This document shows positions 22,761 through 36,215 of a DNA stretch of 64,000 bases, piece by piece. This DNA comes from Lichenostomus cassidix (lineage: Eukaryota; Chordata; Aves; Passeriformes; Meliphagidae). The stretch spans positions 145,518,656 through 145,582,655 of the forward strand of contig CM039182.1 of NCBI GenBank assembly GCA_008360975.2, in the 5' to 3' direction. The notes below the pieces were generated by a model. It worked only from the letters and a program-made list of their open reading frames with translations. It was not told the origin of the DNA and did not search any database. How positions within the stretch are numbered: the stretch's first letter is position 1; every line of letters begins with the position of its first letter. A program made the translations under genes and the position numbers.

Positions 22761-25700
22761 CTTTTAGAGTTACACCCCAAATATCACAAATTATCAAACT
22801 TAATTTAAAAATAATTCCATTTAAAAATAGATTTTCTCCTTGTTGCTTAAGCGATGACAGCTAACTACCTTTAGTAGTTGTTTCAATAGAACCTTTCAGT
22901 TTCTATGAAAGCATTCAAATTAGACACATTTGTTCACAAGCTAATGATTGTCTCATGGAACAAGGGCACACTGAAGCCTTGCTCTCTCAGCAGTGGGTAC
23001 TGCTACTGGACATGCTAATGCCTGATGCAGCATGAGCTTGCAGGGTTTCATGTCACAAAATTTGTGTCATGTCTTTTCATAGGACATTGCGTAAGGGAAA
23101 AGTATGTGAATAGCCTTTCTTCTCTTTGAAGCACCTTTTAGGTGTTTGTTAAGGAACTAGAGAATTACAGCTAAGACCTTTTCTAAAGGTCTTTTTAGTT
23201 GGATGTGAAAACTGTGTTCTAGAGATATATAAGGTAAACTTATTCACAAATGTGCACAAAAGCTGGATAACTGCATGAGCATAATTTCTTTAAGGAATAT
23301 GACATAGATGCACAAGGCTCTCATCAGAGAAACCTCAGGAGAACTCTAGTTATTACTCCCAGTTCTCTTCTGTATTTATTTTTGTGATTTCCTGCATTTC
23401 TTTGCCAAAAAACCCTATGAATATTCTTGCAGATTTGCAGGAATGCAACTTTTTGCATCAAACCCTTGGAAAAGGAGAATGAGGCTGAGATACAAGCAGA
23501 GTGCAGGGAAGAGTGCCAGAAGCCATAGAATAAGGAACAGGAGTCAAAACCACAGACACAACTGCTGATGCCATGATTGCCACATCCTAGTTCAGGCTCT
23601 CAGGTAAGCACTTCAAAAATTTGGTAATTCTAAAATAAAGAGTAAGCAAACTCACTAGACCCTTTTGTGATGGTATTTAAAAATGGAAGGAACTTATTTT
23701 AAATTTCTGCCCAGGTTTTATGATTTCCTGTAAGCATTGAAATAAAAAACTAAAGGAAAATGAAGACTAGATAAATAAATAATAAAAGACATGTTTCTTT
23801 TCTTGTCCTCCCTTAACTGGTTCACAATGGCAGAATCTGGAGCTTTTATCTCAAATGCCAGAAAAATTGTTGTAAATTGGGGGATAATTGACCAATCGGT
23901 TAACTCTAATGGTGCATATGTAGGATTTTCTATTTTCTTTTGCAGGGTGAATCTGAATGATTCACAAGCACATGCCTACAGTAGAGATGAATTCTTACAT
24001 AAGTTATTGATTTATCTGAATTCAGTACTTCTCACGTTCCTGTCTACTGTGCACATTTTGAACTGAAAAGTCTAACCAGAACAATGGCTGTAGATAGTCA
24101 GAAATTTCACTTTGCTCCAAGGATAAATTCTCCCAATGACATTTTGGATGAGTGGCTGAGTCAGTGCTTTGGTGGCATGTAACTGTGAACCCCTGAGCTA
24201 ATATCCCCTGGAAATTATACTTTAAAGAACAGAATTTTTTCTCACTTTCATCTCCTTGGAGTGCCTGCAGCAATGGCTGACTCAGTTATCGATTAGTAAG
24301 CTGAACTCTAATGAAACTGAAGTTAGGGACACTCAGTTGAACCTGTTTGCATGTCAGGGCTGAATTTCACTTATTACTGTAGTGAAAGCATATTGTCTTA
24401 CTGTGTTCAGTGCTCTGACACTGTGCTTTAGAGCAGATCAGGTACTGAAACCTTCTGGAAAGAATCCAGTTCTAATTTTAACTACTAAATAAGTAAGCTG
24501 GACATAAATAAAATAGCTGTCCAACAATACAGTGATAAGTCTGCATTTATTATGCGGTCTTTTTTACAGTACACCATGCAGTTTTTATTTCAAAGGATAA
24601 TTAGAGATAGGTTCTCAGTTTCACCGTAATTTGCTATAAACAATGCTTTTGTTTCAAACTGCATTGTGTTTCATCAGATATTGTTGTAAAAAAAAAAGTG
24701 TTCTGATATATATCAGCAAGAGCTCTTGTTGCTTTAAGGCTGTCTTGTTGAAATACTTTTTTTCTCTACAGATTTTCAGAATGCATATAAGTCTCTTTTT
24801 AAGGAGGTATGCTGTTCAAGAAAAATTCTAGAAAAGGCATATTGAAAGATCCCAACCTGGTGGTCAGGAAATCAAGGGCAGGTTACTTATCTGCTACTGA
24901 GTTTAGGCACTGCCTTGCTTTTTATTGTGTTAGCATCTCAAAGGCAAAGATTTTCATCCAGGAAAACAAATAACAATAGATTTAATTCCTAAGACAAGCA
25001 TGTGAGAATCTATAATTGATTTGAACATTTAATCACTGATGATTCTACCCTCTGTGTGAAAAAGAACATTTTCTTTTCTACATTTCTTTCTCCACAGAAG
25101 CAATGAATTTTTTTATTTCTTTTTTTTTTTTTGTTTAATTTCTTCCGCCTTCAGTGATTGCATATGTTAAACCAAAGATAGTTCTGGATTTGTACCTTCA
25201 TAGCTGCAGATTTCTAGTGACAAAGTCTTCAATCTTGGGAACACAGCTGCTGCTGTGCCAATTTCTGTGCCATCCCACTGCTCCCTGAACATTCCTACTG
25301 TTCTTCGAGCTATCATCAATGCATGAGGAGTCACTCACTTAACAAGCACTTATACACCACTTTCCTGGTGATAGATGTTTCAAGTTCTGCACTGCCTGGA
25401 AGTTCATGCTGTGGAATAAGGTCCCTGTTGGAGTGGGGACCACACAGAATTTGAAAAAAGGAAGAAAAAGACTTTCTCTAGCGAAGAAATCTTGCAATCT
25501 AAATAGAAATCTCAGCAATACAGACAGCTTGGAGACCCTGAGAAAGCCAGGATTGTTTCTTGGCATAGCAGCAGCTTGTTGTTCATTTATCTATTTTGTG
25601 TAAGGACAAAAGTGAATTTTAAGAAGAATGCTAAGAACAAAGTAGTTACTTTTGCTCAAACAAGGAAGTCTTCTTCCCACTCAGTACACAGACACATTTG

Positions 25701-28700
25701 AAAAGTGGAGTTCAAGGAAATACAATGGGAATCATTGCAAGATGTATATATAACCAACACATTATTATACTCATCATTTCATAAGAATAGACTGTCTGTC
25801 AGATTTTTTTACATTCATTGAGCTGCCACTTATCAACACTTATGCTGTCAGCAATTTCTAAATTGTTTAGTGCACCATTGCAAGACTGAGCAATGGCTGT
25901 ATTGTAACTGCCTATACATTTTCCTGTATATTGGAAAAGGTGGAGAAAATAGCCACAAAATTGATCAGAGGAAAAAAAGCTCAATTTCCATTGGCTACTG
26001 AATATAGGATTTGGTTTTGATACCCATCACTGATTTGACTCTTACCAGTTTTAAGCACTGCAAAAATATATAGTGATATAAAAGAAATAATTTTCTGTAG
26101 TCTACAACTTTGAAAATTATACCTAGAAACTTCCACAGAAGCTTTCTCCCACTCATTTTACTGTAGAAATGTCTAAATTATTATGTCCATTTGAGTGGTT
26201 CGTTAAATCAAAAATCTATTTCACTTATTCTGTATTACTCTGTATCTACCTAAGCTTTTCCTTGCCTTATGAAACTCATGGATGTTGTGTCTAAACCATG
26301 AATCACAAAAAGTGCTAAAAAAAGGCTTTCTTATTTTAATATCCCCTTGAGTCCTAGAAGAAAGCTCTTATACCCAGACTGGCACAGTGATAGATCCTAT
26401 TCCACTCATGCGTTTGATAGAACATGTCATCATCATTTACTATTTTATTTCTTTTCACCTGGGGATGTGTGTATGTTTGTGGAGAAAGACAGGCTTAAAA
26501 AGAAAGTTAAAAATAATGTTTTCATTGTGTGTTTGGACAAGACATACATTTTAAGTGCTCAGTTTCAGAATCAGACAAAACACTGCTGAAGCTTAAATGA
26601 CTTCTTAATAGTACTGGGCAATTTAGATGCACTTAGAAGTGACACAGCTTCCATTGCTGGCCAATTGTTGAAGGAAGTATCATTTGTCAAAATGGTCTCC
26701 AAAATGCTCCATTTTTTAAGTGCCTCCACTGCCTACATATCAATCTCAAACATATTCCTGAGTGTTTAAAAGTTATCTAATAAATTTTGCTGTAGTGCAT
26801 TCTGTTTGTGCCTCAGAAGCCATTACCAAACCCATACTCACAGTGACAGGCTCATGGTACACAGTTTTAATTCTGACCTTCCATTTTCAAGAGAACCAGC
26901 TATTAAATTCTGAATTGCAGCACTTTTCAAAATCTGTTGAGCTGCAGACTTTGTAAACAAACTAATCCATCAGCAGATATCAGCACTATATGCGAAAAAG
27001 GAATAATTTGATGGCTATGGGTAGGAGAACAATGAACATGTTAAATTAATGGGAGATATTACTTGGGGAAATGTAAGCCCTTTCATAAAAGTCCTTTAAA
27101 ATTTAAATTCTTTCCTTTCTCACCTCTAAATCTCACGTTTTGACAGTGATTATAACAATAATGTGGTTCCTGTTAGTTTTCCTGGTGTAAAAGGCCTGCA
27201 CTCAGGCTAATGTCTGAATTTTTCCTCTTAGGTTGTATGCAAATGCGGGAGGAGAGTTTGATTTTACAGGTTTTGACCCTCTCTTCCACAAATTATATTG
27301 AAATTCTGTACCCAGAAAGAAGGCAAGTGGAATCTTGAAATTATTTAACCCCTTTGTTAGAACTACAAGCTGTACGTGTTCTTACTTCTGCTATCTAGCT
27401 AAAAATCCCCCCTCACCAATCTTCAAAGGCTTCAAGAAACCAGAAATAGGAGATTTATTTCCATATGTACTCATTATTATAGCAAAGACAAATGGAAATG
27501 AATTCTGATTCAAGGTTTGCAAGTTCTGCTGGGATTTACATTGCCAGGGCAATTTTGCTATTAATGCTCACCAAAATAAAGATGCTGAAAGTCAGAAACT
27601 TGAAAATCCTTAGATTTCCATATTCAGTAGCCTCTTGCCTTTTTTTAAGGGTTTCTGTGTTCTATAATTCAGATTTCCCTTTCTTTTCCAGATAGGTCAT
27701 GTATTCCCTTGTATAAAATCTCATTCATAATATCTTATATTTTCCTTATAATGTTTAACACCCTAAAGCTTAAAAAGTTAAATATGTGTCTTTTGAAATG
27801 TGTACTTTTTTATACATATGTGCAGTTAAACTTATATAAAAAACTGTTGGCAAGTTTAAAAGTCTAAAAAGATTATCACAGAACTGATCATTATATAGTG
27901 AAGGGAAACACAGTCTGAGAGATAATAACTAAAATACATGCTATGAAAACTACTTTACAGTACTGAGAAAAACAGAGACCAATTTATTTTGCCTCTATTA
28001 AGCAAAATCATGGGTTTAGTTTCCAGAAAAGATTTCTGTCAGGGAAATAGACCACGGTTTCTTCCAAAGGAGTAACTTTTGGACCTTTTCCTGTTTATCT
28101 TGGACTTTGGAAGGAGATTACCAGAGCTGCTCAACTGATACAAGTTGGCCTAACTTTGTTCTGTGCAGCTGAAGGAAGGAAGTGGTCAGAGTCATTATGA
28201 ATGTTACAACGAGATGGAGTGAATATGAATGAAGATTGACAGTCATTAAACCCTCCAAAGAAACTGGATAAGATAAATTAATTCTGAAGAGTACATAAGA
28301 ACTGAAACAGAGTAGTGATCATGTTTGGAGATAGAGAGGAACAAACAGTGGAAGCTGAGGTCCAAAGCATCATTAAGGAGCAGCATTGAGACCCCAGAAG
28401 CAACACAAGAACCTAATACTCCCCCTCAGTGATCAAATCTCCCTCAGTCATGGTTTTGCTTACTTAAAGTAAACATAGTTGATGTAGTGTATAGATGTTG
28501 ATAATAACATGATTTCTCAAGGGCTGCAATGTGTCATTTTCCTTGTGCTTTGAGGGAAGCCAGAGCAGGTTTTCACCCTCTCAGCAGGGACTGCTTTGCC
28601 ACCTCATTTTAAAACCAGTTTGTGAATCACTTTGTGAACCTCAGCTGGGTGGCCTGACCTGGGAGAGGCAACAACCTTCAGCTGATATGTAATAATTCAA

Positions 28701-28850
28701 GTGAAGAAGTCAATTTTGGTGGGTTTTGTGCAACCACAAGAATGCAAAACCACCTTAAGAGCACCTTGGAACTTGAGCAGAGATCACCTGTAGTCTGCAG
28801 CAGAATGTGATCTCAAGATCCTCTTCCTCTCCTGAAATATATAACTTACA

Positions 28851-28888
28851 TAAATATATAAGTTAATATCTATAAATATATAAGTTAA
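28851..28888. repeat. Short AT-rich direct repeat
   Basis: AAATATATAAGTTAA occurs at about 28853-28867 and again at about 28876-28888, spaced about 23 bp. An imperfect third unit (AAATATATAACTTAC) precedes them near 28837. Confidence 0.6.
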
Positions 28889-29754
28889 GAAAAAGTCACT
28901 GAAACAAAGGAGTATAAGAAAAAGATTTCTGGGTTATACAAAGCCTTTACGGATCTTGTTTAAACTCTGGAGTAGAGCTGAGCAAATAATTAAATCTTGC
29001 TTTTGTGTGAGCTCTGGAAAAAAAACCAACATTTTGGACTGAACAAACTATGCTGCTTTTCTCAAAAGTAAAGATTTTTTTTTTTATCATTAAGTAAAAA
29101 TACATTTTATTTCAAGATCTGCAAAAGAACAAACATATTTTTTGCCTCAAATTGCTTTCACAAGAGCATTTGCAAAAATAATTTCAGGAAAAAAATACCA
29201 TTGCTATTTTAGAAGTCTTGAAATAAAAAGCATTATTTTAAGTTACTTTTCAATGGCTTCTATGATTGACACAAATGTGTATTTTTCAGACGAAAGCACA
29301 CTTCACCCATTTTTACTCAAGAGACTACAGATCATACAGCTGAACTCAGCTCAAAATAGTCAGCTTCTCTTTCAATTAATTTCTTGTGTTTACAGTAACT
29401 TGCTTTGGTTTTTTAGCTCTTTTATTTTTTAAGTAATTCCTTGCATTTATTTTACCTCTAGGATAACTAAGTGCATGTGAGAACCAAATGTACCTCATGT
29501 ATCACTTTTACCCAAGGTAGAAAAACAAAAACAATAAGGCAAACTCAAAAATGCAGAAGAACTTTTATGAGGGGCATGATCTTCTATCAAGCAATCAAGA
29601 ATTTAGATAGAATATTACATATAAGAACAGGTCTGTCTATCCAAAGCTGGGATATAATATATATTTTTTTCTCATGTTTGACACTTAGAATTACATAACA
29701 TCAGTCTGTGACCCCAAAATAATGTATTGACATATCTTGGAGAAACTCGGCATA

Positions 29755-30190
29755 GCTCATCTGGATACTTCACTTTTTTAAGAATTATTCTTTCAAATAA
29801 CTGCTGCATATCTAAAAAGCGAGCTGCTGCTTCAAAAATAATTGCAGTGAGTAGAAGGAAATCTAATAGCAGTACATGCAGATCCCTTGCAAAACAGCAG
29901 ATGCAGAGGTTCTCGGGCTACCTGAATTATTTATGGTTAATTCGGCACTACTCTAGTAATGTCTGAGGTTTTATAGGTCTCTGAAACACATCCAAGAAAA
30001 ATGCACCCATATTCATGCACCTGCATACTTTTAATTATAAACTCCATGGATTATATGAGCCAGCCATTTAGAAATTTTGGCTGAATCATTCAGAGGGCAA
30101 TTCGACAGAATTTGTGCTGCAGTCTGCAAAAGCCTCACATTTATTTGCAGGCATATTCATTTTAATTCAATGACTTTCAAACGTGATGTG
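29755..30190. promoter_or_regulatory. Candidate conserved non-coding element (speculative)
   Basis: The stretch mixes GC and AT evenly, lacks simple repeats, and holds several transcription-factor-like words: CAGATG and CACCTG E-box types, TTAATTATAA, TATTTATGG, and ATTTGCAGGCATATTCA. This is only a look-alike judgement; no comparison could be made. Confidence 0.2.
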
Positions 30191-31326
30191 ATTCAATAGC
30201 ACAGAGACACAGGAATCACAATACTATCTTGGATCAATGTTCCCTCTAGCCTGACTTTGAGTCCAGTTCTGCACCTGGATCCAGTAACACAAAATCCAAA
30301 ATCCTACCAAAATCAATGAGACTGCACTGACACAGGATGTTCAATAGCTGAGGTGTTTGTTGGGCATGGTCCTTCAGTAATACTCAGAGAAAAGATTTCT
30401 CAATAGCAAAGTGGGTTCTTCAGTAACTTTCATGGACCATTTATAGCTAATGTTACTTAATTATTTTTGTCCTTTAAAAATGCTTTTACCACCTTGTGCA
30501 TAAACATATAGATCACCATGAATTTTATAGGTACGAATATTATGTAAAATCGCAATTAGACACGTAACAACATTCAAATATCTGCAATCAAATCCAAGTA
30601 TTTTGTATAAAAAAAAATAAACAATGGAAACCTTGCAATAAATGGATGTTTAAACAAGTAACAGATTATTGAACGCCTAAAAAAATCTCAGACTTGAAAT
30701 ACAAGGATTTAAATTGGGGGGCCTGGATGAAACAATCAGGATGAAAAAATATAATTATCAGATTTATCTTCTTTCTCAATATTTAATTTTTTCCTTTTTC
30801 TTTCACAGAAACATTTTCTGGACAGAATTGACTGGGGTTTTAGTCAGCCCATGTATGTCCTGTGTTTGTGTGTAATTTTTTCTTTAGTAACAAATACTTA
30901 TATTTTATTTATTCAGCTGTTATATTGTTCCAAAGGTCCTTTAATTATTACAGCTTTAGGATCAAGAAAACTGAGTTGCTAAAAGTAGCACTTCACTATG
31001 TTTGGTCTGTGCAAATACCAAACGAACAACTCCTTCTGCAAAGACCCAGAGGGTGGCAAGTGTTTGTAGGGATGCAGTTCAGGTACAGGATCAGATCCCA
31101 AGTGTTTGGTGCCTAAAGCCAAGGAGGGCTGGGACTGCCTTCTAATTCAGTGCACATTCAGGAAAGAGCATGACTGGAAGTTACCCAAGTGCTTTTTGCT
31201 CTCCAAACTGTCCCAAATATACATGTTAATCATAGAAATACAAAATTCAAAGCAGCAGTCTAGAAAGATTAGGACCTGAGGAATATTTATTTTAGAGGGT
31301 TTTTTAGTTAATTTCTTTGTTCCCTC

Positions 31327-31468
31327 TTTGGGTGGTTGGGGTTTTTTTTTTGTTGGTTTGGGTTTTTTTTTTTGTTGTTGTTGTTGGGGGTTTTTGTTTT
31401 TTTTTTTGTTTGTTTTTTTTGTTTGATTTTTTTTTTTGTTTGATTTTGTTTGTTTGTTTTGTTTTGTA
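31327..31468 (+). repeat. T/G-rich low-complexity tract
   Basis: About 140 bases almost wholly T and G on the plus strand, with repeated GTTTGTTT and TTGTTG units and four G runs. Likely slippage-derived. Confidence 0.95.
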
Positions 31469-34400
31469 GTATATTTATTGGCTGGTTTGTTTTTAATATT
31501 GACCCTTGACCTTTCTATATTTCTGGTCTTTATTCCTAAAATTTAATATCACTTCTCTACTTCACAGCGAAGCTGTCAAGATAAAGACCATTAATGGTTT
31601 TGAAGTGCTCAGGTAACACAGTTTGTGTTGTCTGTGAAGATATTTTACTTAGATTTTTTCCTCACACATATTACCTTGCTTTACCCAGCAATTGGTTCAA
31701 CAATGTGAGGATTAGAAACAGCATTAACTGAAACTGAAGATTTCTAGCCCTCATTTGTTCATTAATTCATTAATGCAGGAAGGAATCTCATATTTCAGAG
31801 AACTGTTAGTCTGCAAGCCTCACTGAAAACAGATGATTACACCTTGGAGGTTTTATCTACAAAATCCTCTGCTGGTTTACTTGAAACAGTCAAAATCAGC
31901 TTTCCTAGGCTGAACACAATTCAGTTTAATTTCACCCACAATCCGATCTTCACAAGACTCTGGTGAAACACTTTTCACCCAATTACCAAAGTGCAACAGC
32001 AATAACAATATCCAAAGAATTTCAGGAGCTGCTGCTGTTGCTGCTTCCTTGTTTTCTCCCTATTTTAGCCATCCATAGCAACCTCCACATGAGCTTTGTG
32101 GAACCACCACTAACCCAGCACAGTTTGTCAGCTGAGGTTTGCTAGCTGAGGCTCTGCTCATGGTTATGAATTCCCACACCCATCCTGCTGTTGAGTATTG
32201 TTATTTTTTGCTACTGTGAGATGAATGTATCTACCAATAAAAAAAACATAATATACACAGCTAAAGCCACACTATTCTAAGAAACCTGACAATTTGCAAA
32301 AGTAACACTCCAAAAATAATAACATAATCTCCCTTGGATCTGAACTGTTTTGTAGTACAAGCATTTCTGACCTCCCTTAATAGGCAATTAGAAATTCTGA
32401 GTTGTTTCCAGTTATTGAAGAGTAACTATAAGGCTTTTAAAAACTCATGAAAAAGCCTGTAAGAAGGAGAATAAAAATCTGGAGTGTTGTAATGGGTTCA
32501 AACAAAAACCAACATGTACACAAAACCTATTTCTCAGGGGGCATTCTTTTGAAAGGGTCTGGAAACATCTATTTACCAAAATGCACAAAGAATTGCTTTC
32601 ATGTATTCAAAACACAGTAACCCAGTGCACTTTACAGTACGTATGATGATATTAATATAGATAAATCAGTATTTAGATGCCTAAATAGGTCTACATTGCC
32701 TAAAGGGGGTTGCCTATGAGCTAAGTGCTTTTGGAGACAGACTCTGATCATCGAAGAACAGCTTTTTCTCATTATTATTATTTTTATTTTTACTTTTAGA
32801 GGATACCAGCAGTATCAATTAAGCTGGAAGTGAGACCCCTTTTACAAGACGTCTTCTAAGGGAGGAACAAAAAGCAATGAAGATGATGACTGCTTAACAC
32901 CGAAACACAGGAAACTAAAATGAGAAAGAAACTGTAAGTTATTACTGCTATATTCTGTTTTATCCAGTGTAGAAGTAGAAAGGGACCAATTTAGTGACTG
33001 ACCTCTGTGACATTTTGAGACAGCCCAAGGGTGCTTTCCAGAAGGGAAGCATTTAAGATTCTTTAAAAACTTCATTAAAAAGCCAATCAGGAAGAACCAA
33101 AACACACCTTATGGAAATGTCAATTTTGCAGGGAATATTGTGACACAATAAAATATTGTATGACATTAAGCTATAATATTATCCATTATTTATATTGTAT
33201 GACATCACATCATAGGACATTTATAGTATGTTATATTTTGTTATGTTAAAACACATGCTGCTTGATGTCCAATTACCACTCCAAAAAAGGTGCAGGTCTC
33301 TGTCAGGTCTTGTGTTATACCCAACTGCTTTTTGAATATTTTGGTTACCCTTGACATTCTTAATCACCATTAGATGTTTTTTTTTTTTTTTTCAGGCAAC
33401 TAAACTGATCCTCCAATTTTTCATGAAAAATGGCTATTTTTTGTTTCAGTACTTCTGGTATTTGTATGCTTTAGTCCTGCCTTCGAAGTAAATCAAGCTT
33501 CTGGCTTGGCTGCTCAGCACAGACTCTTCAGCTGTTCAGCTGATCTACCATTTTTTGGCTCCAAGTTTTTTTACAAACTAGAACATATATATCATAAACG
33601 AAAAATGTGAAGACCTAATAAAAAACATTAAGCAAGAATTAAAATATTCTCAGTGAAAAATCAAACTTTTCAGGTGACTTTTATTATATTATTTTACTTT
33701 GTTAACTTCATTTTCCACTGGGAAAATAAATACATCTGTTTTTCCTACACAGTATGTCCAAAATAAAATATTTAATTTTATGGAATTAATGTTAGATTTT
33801 TTTTTTTAATCAGAGCAAAATAATTATTTTCTACACATTTTCTCTTAGAGAAATGACATATGTGTCAGAGTTACCTCCCATAGACTGAGCAGTTGAAGAC
33901 ATGGTTTACTTGAGGTTTGTGTGATTTCTTTTCCATTTTAGATGGAAGCTTCTCAGTTTTGTGAAGTGACCAATTTACAGATTCTTCTACAATTATCTTT
34001 ATTATCCAGCATTGCAGTGCTTTGCTCAAGAATTGTTTATGGTTCCTCTCCCTTTCCTACTTGTGGGTAGACAACATCTTGAATCCCTATGGTTTCATGC
34101 AGAAAATATATTTTCTGTTCACTATGAGGAAAGAACATCAAGATAAAAAATTAGAACTGAAAATAATGAACTTGAAAGAAAACATACACATCCACACTTG
34201 TTTATGAATGTGCAAAGTGGTGACTTTAAACATATCATTAGCTCATATAGAATACAGAAATATGCAGCTGAAAAGGAATATATTGGATACAAATTCCTTA
34301 CAATCCTGTGTACACATAATTTCATTGCCTTTTGTGTAATACTGAGAATTTCCAATGCCTGTTTTAGATTTAAGTCATAAAGCTGTTATAGTTGTTCAAT

Positions 34401-35072
34401 ATTTTTTCTAAACAATTCCTCCCCACTGCTCCTGGATTTTGTAAAACAAAGCAAAAGAAAGGCTTTTTCCAGCTGACATTTTACATGGAAATTAAAGCAA
34501 ATATATTTTTCAGGCATTCAGCCTTTTCAACACATAATATATCATGCTGCTGCATTGTATTCAGAACTAGAGACACACTGAGACAGAACAGTTTGAGCAA
34601 AGGCTTGCTGAAGTCTTGATCTAGCAAAATTAGATGATCTTATTGTCAAAAATGAGATATTGAATTTGACTTGACTAACTTTTATTTAGTATTAAGAAAT
34701 CTGATGAGTCCTATTGATTCTCGTCTATGACTCTATCCCTTTAATTCCTCCTATTATCAGCATTAGATACTGATTGATAAAGTTAAGAGGTTTCATAACT
34801 GTAGAAACTGATTCTTATCATTAAATTGATATATCTGATGGCAATCATAACATTTGATAATTTCAGTATCTCATTGATTGAATGACTTCTACATTGATTT
34901 ACCTGTGCTATGATAAATAACCTGACAAACGCAATAAATCAAATGAGTTTTGACTTCCTTGTGTAATGTTAATTTTTAAAAAAGCAAATGCTTTTCAGTC
35001 TGTTTGGGGCAAGGGGTCCATTTGAATTCTCCCTTTTGACAGGAGTAAATCAAAGCATTCTTAAGAGATATT
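31469..35072. other. Unique AT-rich non-coding sequence
   Basis: No gene or transposon is recognised. T runs lie at about 33377-33393 and 33799-33808. Confidence 0.5.
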
Positions 35073-36215
35073 GGGACCTGACAAGGTGCATCCCAGGGTC
35101 CCCAGAGAACCAGCACTTGTAGTTGCCAAGTCACTCTCAAACATATTTCAAAAGTGTGGCAGTAAGACTTACTGACTGAAAAAAGGGAAACATGATGCTC
35201 ATTTTCAAAGACAGTCAAAATGAGGAGTTTGAGAATTGCTACCCAGGCAGCCTGACCTCCATGCATGGTAAGATCATGGAACAGATCCTCCTGGAAGACA
35301 TGTTGAAACACGTGGAGGTCAGGAAAGTGATTGGAAATAGCCAATATGAATTCCCCAAGGGCAGCACATCCTGACTAATCTGGTGGCCTTCTGTGTGATT
35401 GGCTGCATCAGTGGACAAGGGAAGTGATATGGATGTAATCTGCCTGGAATGCTGTAAGGTCTTTGATATAGTCTCCCACAATATTCTTGCTTCTAAATTG
35501 GAGAGATGTGGGTTTGATGGACAGATGGCTAAATGGACAAGGAATCAGCTGGATGGCTCAATCCAAAGGGTGTCAGTCAGAAGCTCAATGTCCAAATCAA
35601 GATCAGCAACAAGTGATGTCCTTCTGGGGTCCATATTGGGACAAAAAATACTTAAAATCTTCATCAATGACACAGACAGTGGGATTGAGTGCACCTTCAG
35701 CTCCTCTGCAGATTACACCAAACTGAGTAGTGTGGTTGATTTGCTGGGGAGAAGCAATACTGTCCAGAGGGACCTAGACAGGCTTGAAGAGTGTGCCCAG
35801 GTGAACCTTGTGAAGTTTAAAAATGCCAAATTCCTGGTACTGCACCTGGGTTGAGGCAACCTCCAGTGTCAGGTGATGAATGGATGGATAGAGAGCAACC
35901 CTGCAAAGAAGGACTTTGGGATTTTGGTAGATTAAAAAGTGGGGATGGACTGTCAATGATTGTTTCCAGCAAGACTATAGTATCCTGGGCTTCACCCAAG
36001 GAAATGTCACAGCAGGTCAAGGGAAGTTATCCTCTCCTCTTTCTCCACTCATGAAACCCCCACTTGGAGATTTAATGCCGCTTAAGAAAAATGAGGATGT
36101 GCTACAGTGGGTCCAGCAAGGGCCACAAAAATAAGGAGGGCTGGAATATCTCCCTTGTGAAGACAGGTTTTGAGAGTTGGAGTTGCTCAGCCTTTCAATT
36201 TGTAGAGAGCTACAT
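35073..36215 (+). mobile_element. CR1 LINE ORF2 fragment, 5'- and 3'-truncated
   Basis: Translation in shifting frames gives CR1 ORF2 in order: a GPDKVHPRVPRE block (about 35073), the reverse-transcriptase finger segment ending PGSLTSMHGKIMEQILLEDM (35192-35374), the palm segment (35399-35854), and a C-terminal region recognisable by ESNPAKKDFGILVD and the SREVIL block near 36025. Sequence after about 36215 no longer matches and there is no CR1 tail, so this copy has lost its 3' end too. The many stops and shifts make it a dead relic. Confidence 0.92.
35192..35854 (+). pseudogene. CR1 reverse transcriptase, broken
   Basis: Two pieces in the same frame, 35192-35374 and 35399-35854, together read as CR1 reverse transcriptase. 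Between them the frame is lost: against the CR1 pattern I recall, about one base is missing near 35370 and two more near 35390, which brings the frame back. In the 151-codon second piece, motif A reads LECCKVFDIV (residues 16-25), with Glu17 where the catalytic Asp is expected. Motif C reads SSADYTKL (residues 102-109), with Tyr106 instead of the second Asp of the usual FADD. Motif B is TSDVLLGSILG (residues 71-81). With key acidic residues changed and the frame broken, activity is not expected. Confidence 0.9.

Larger units (their letters stand above)
22766..31326. other. Long unique AT-rich non-coding stretch
   Basis: No gene, RNA gene or clear transposon fragment is recognised in about 8.5 kb. 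T or A runs occur at about 25120-25131 and 29075-29084. A short direct repeat containing AAATATATAAGTTAA occurs near 28851-28888. Open frames stay below 100 codons and look random. Confidence 0.5.

Noticed and set aside
31327..31468. G-quadruplex in the T/G-rich tract
   Set aside because: The four G runs are separated by loops of about 20 bases, too long for a convincing quadruplex.
34976..35344. 122-codon minus-strand frame
   Set aside because: It is antisense to the CR1 reverse-transcriptase relic and has no domain of its own.
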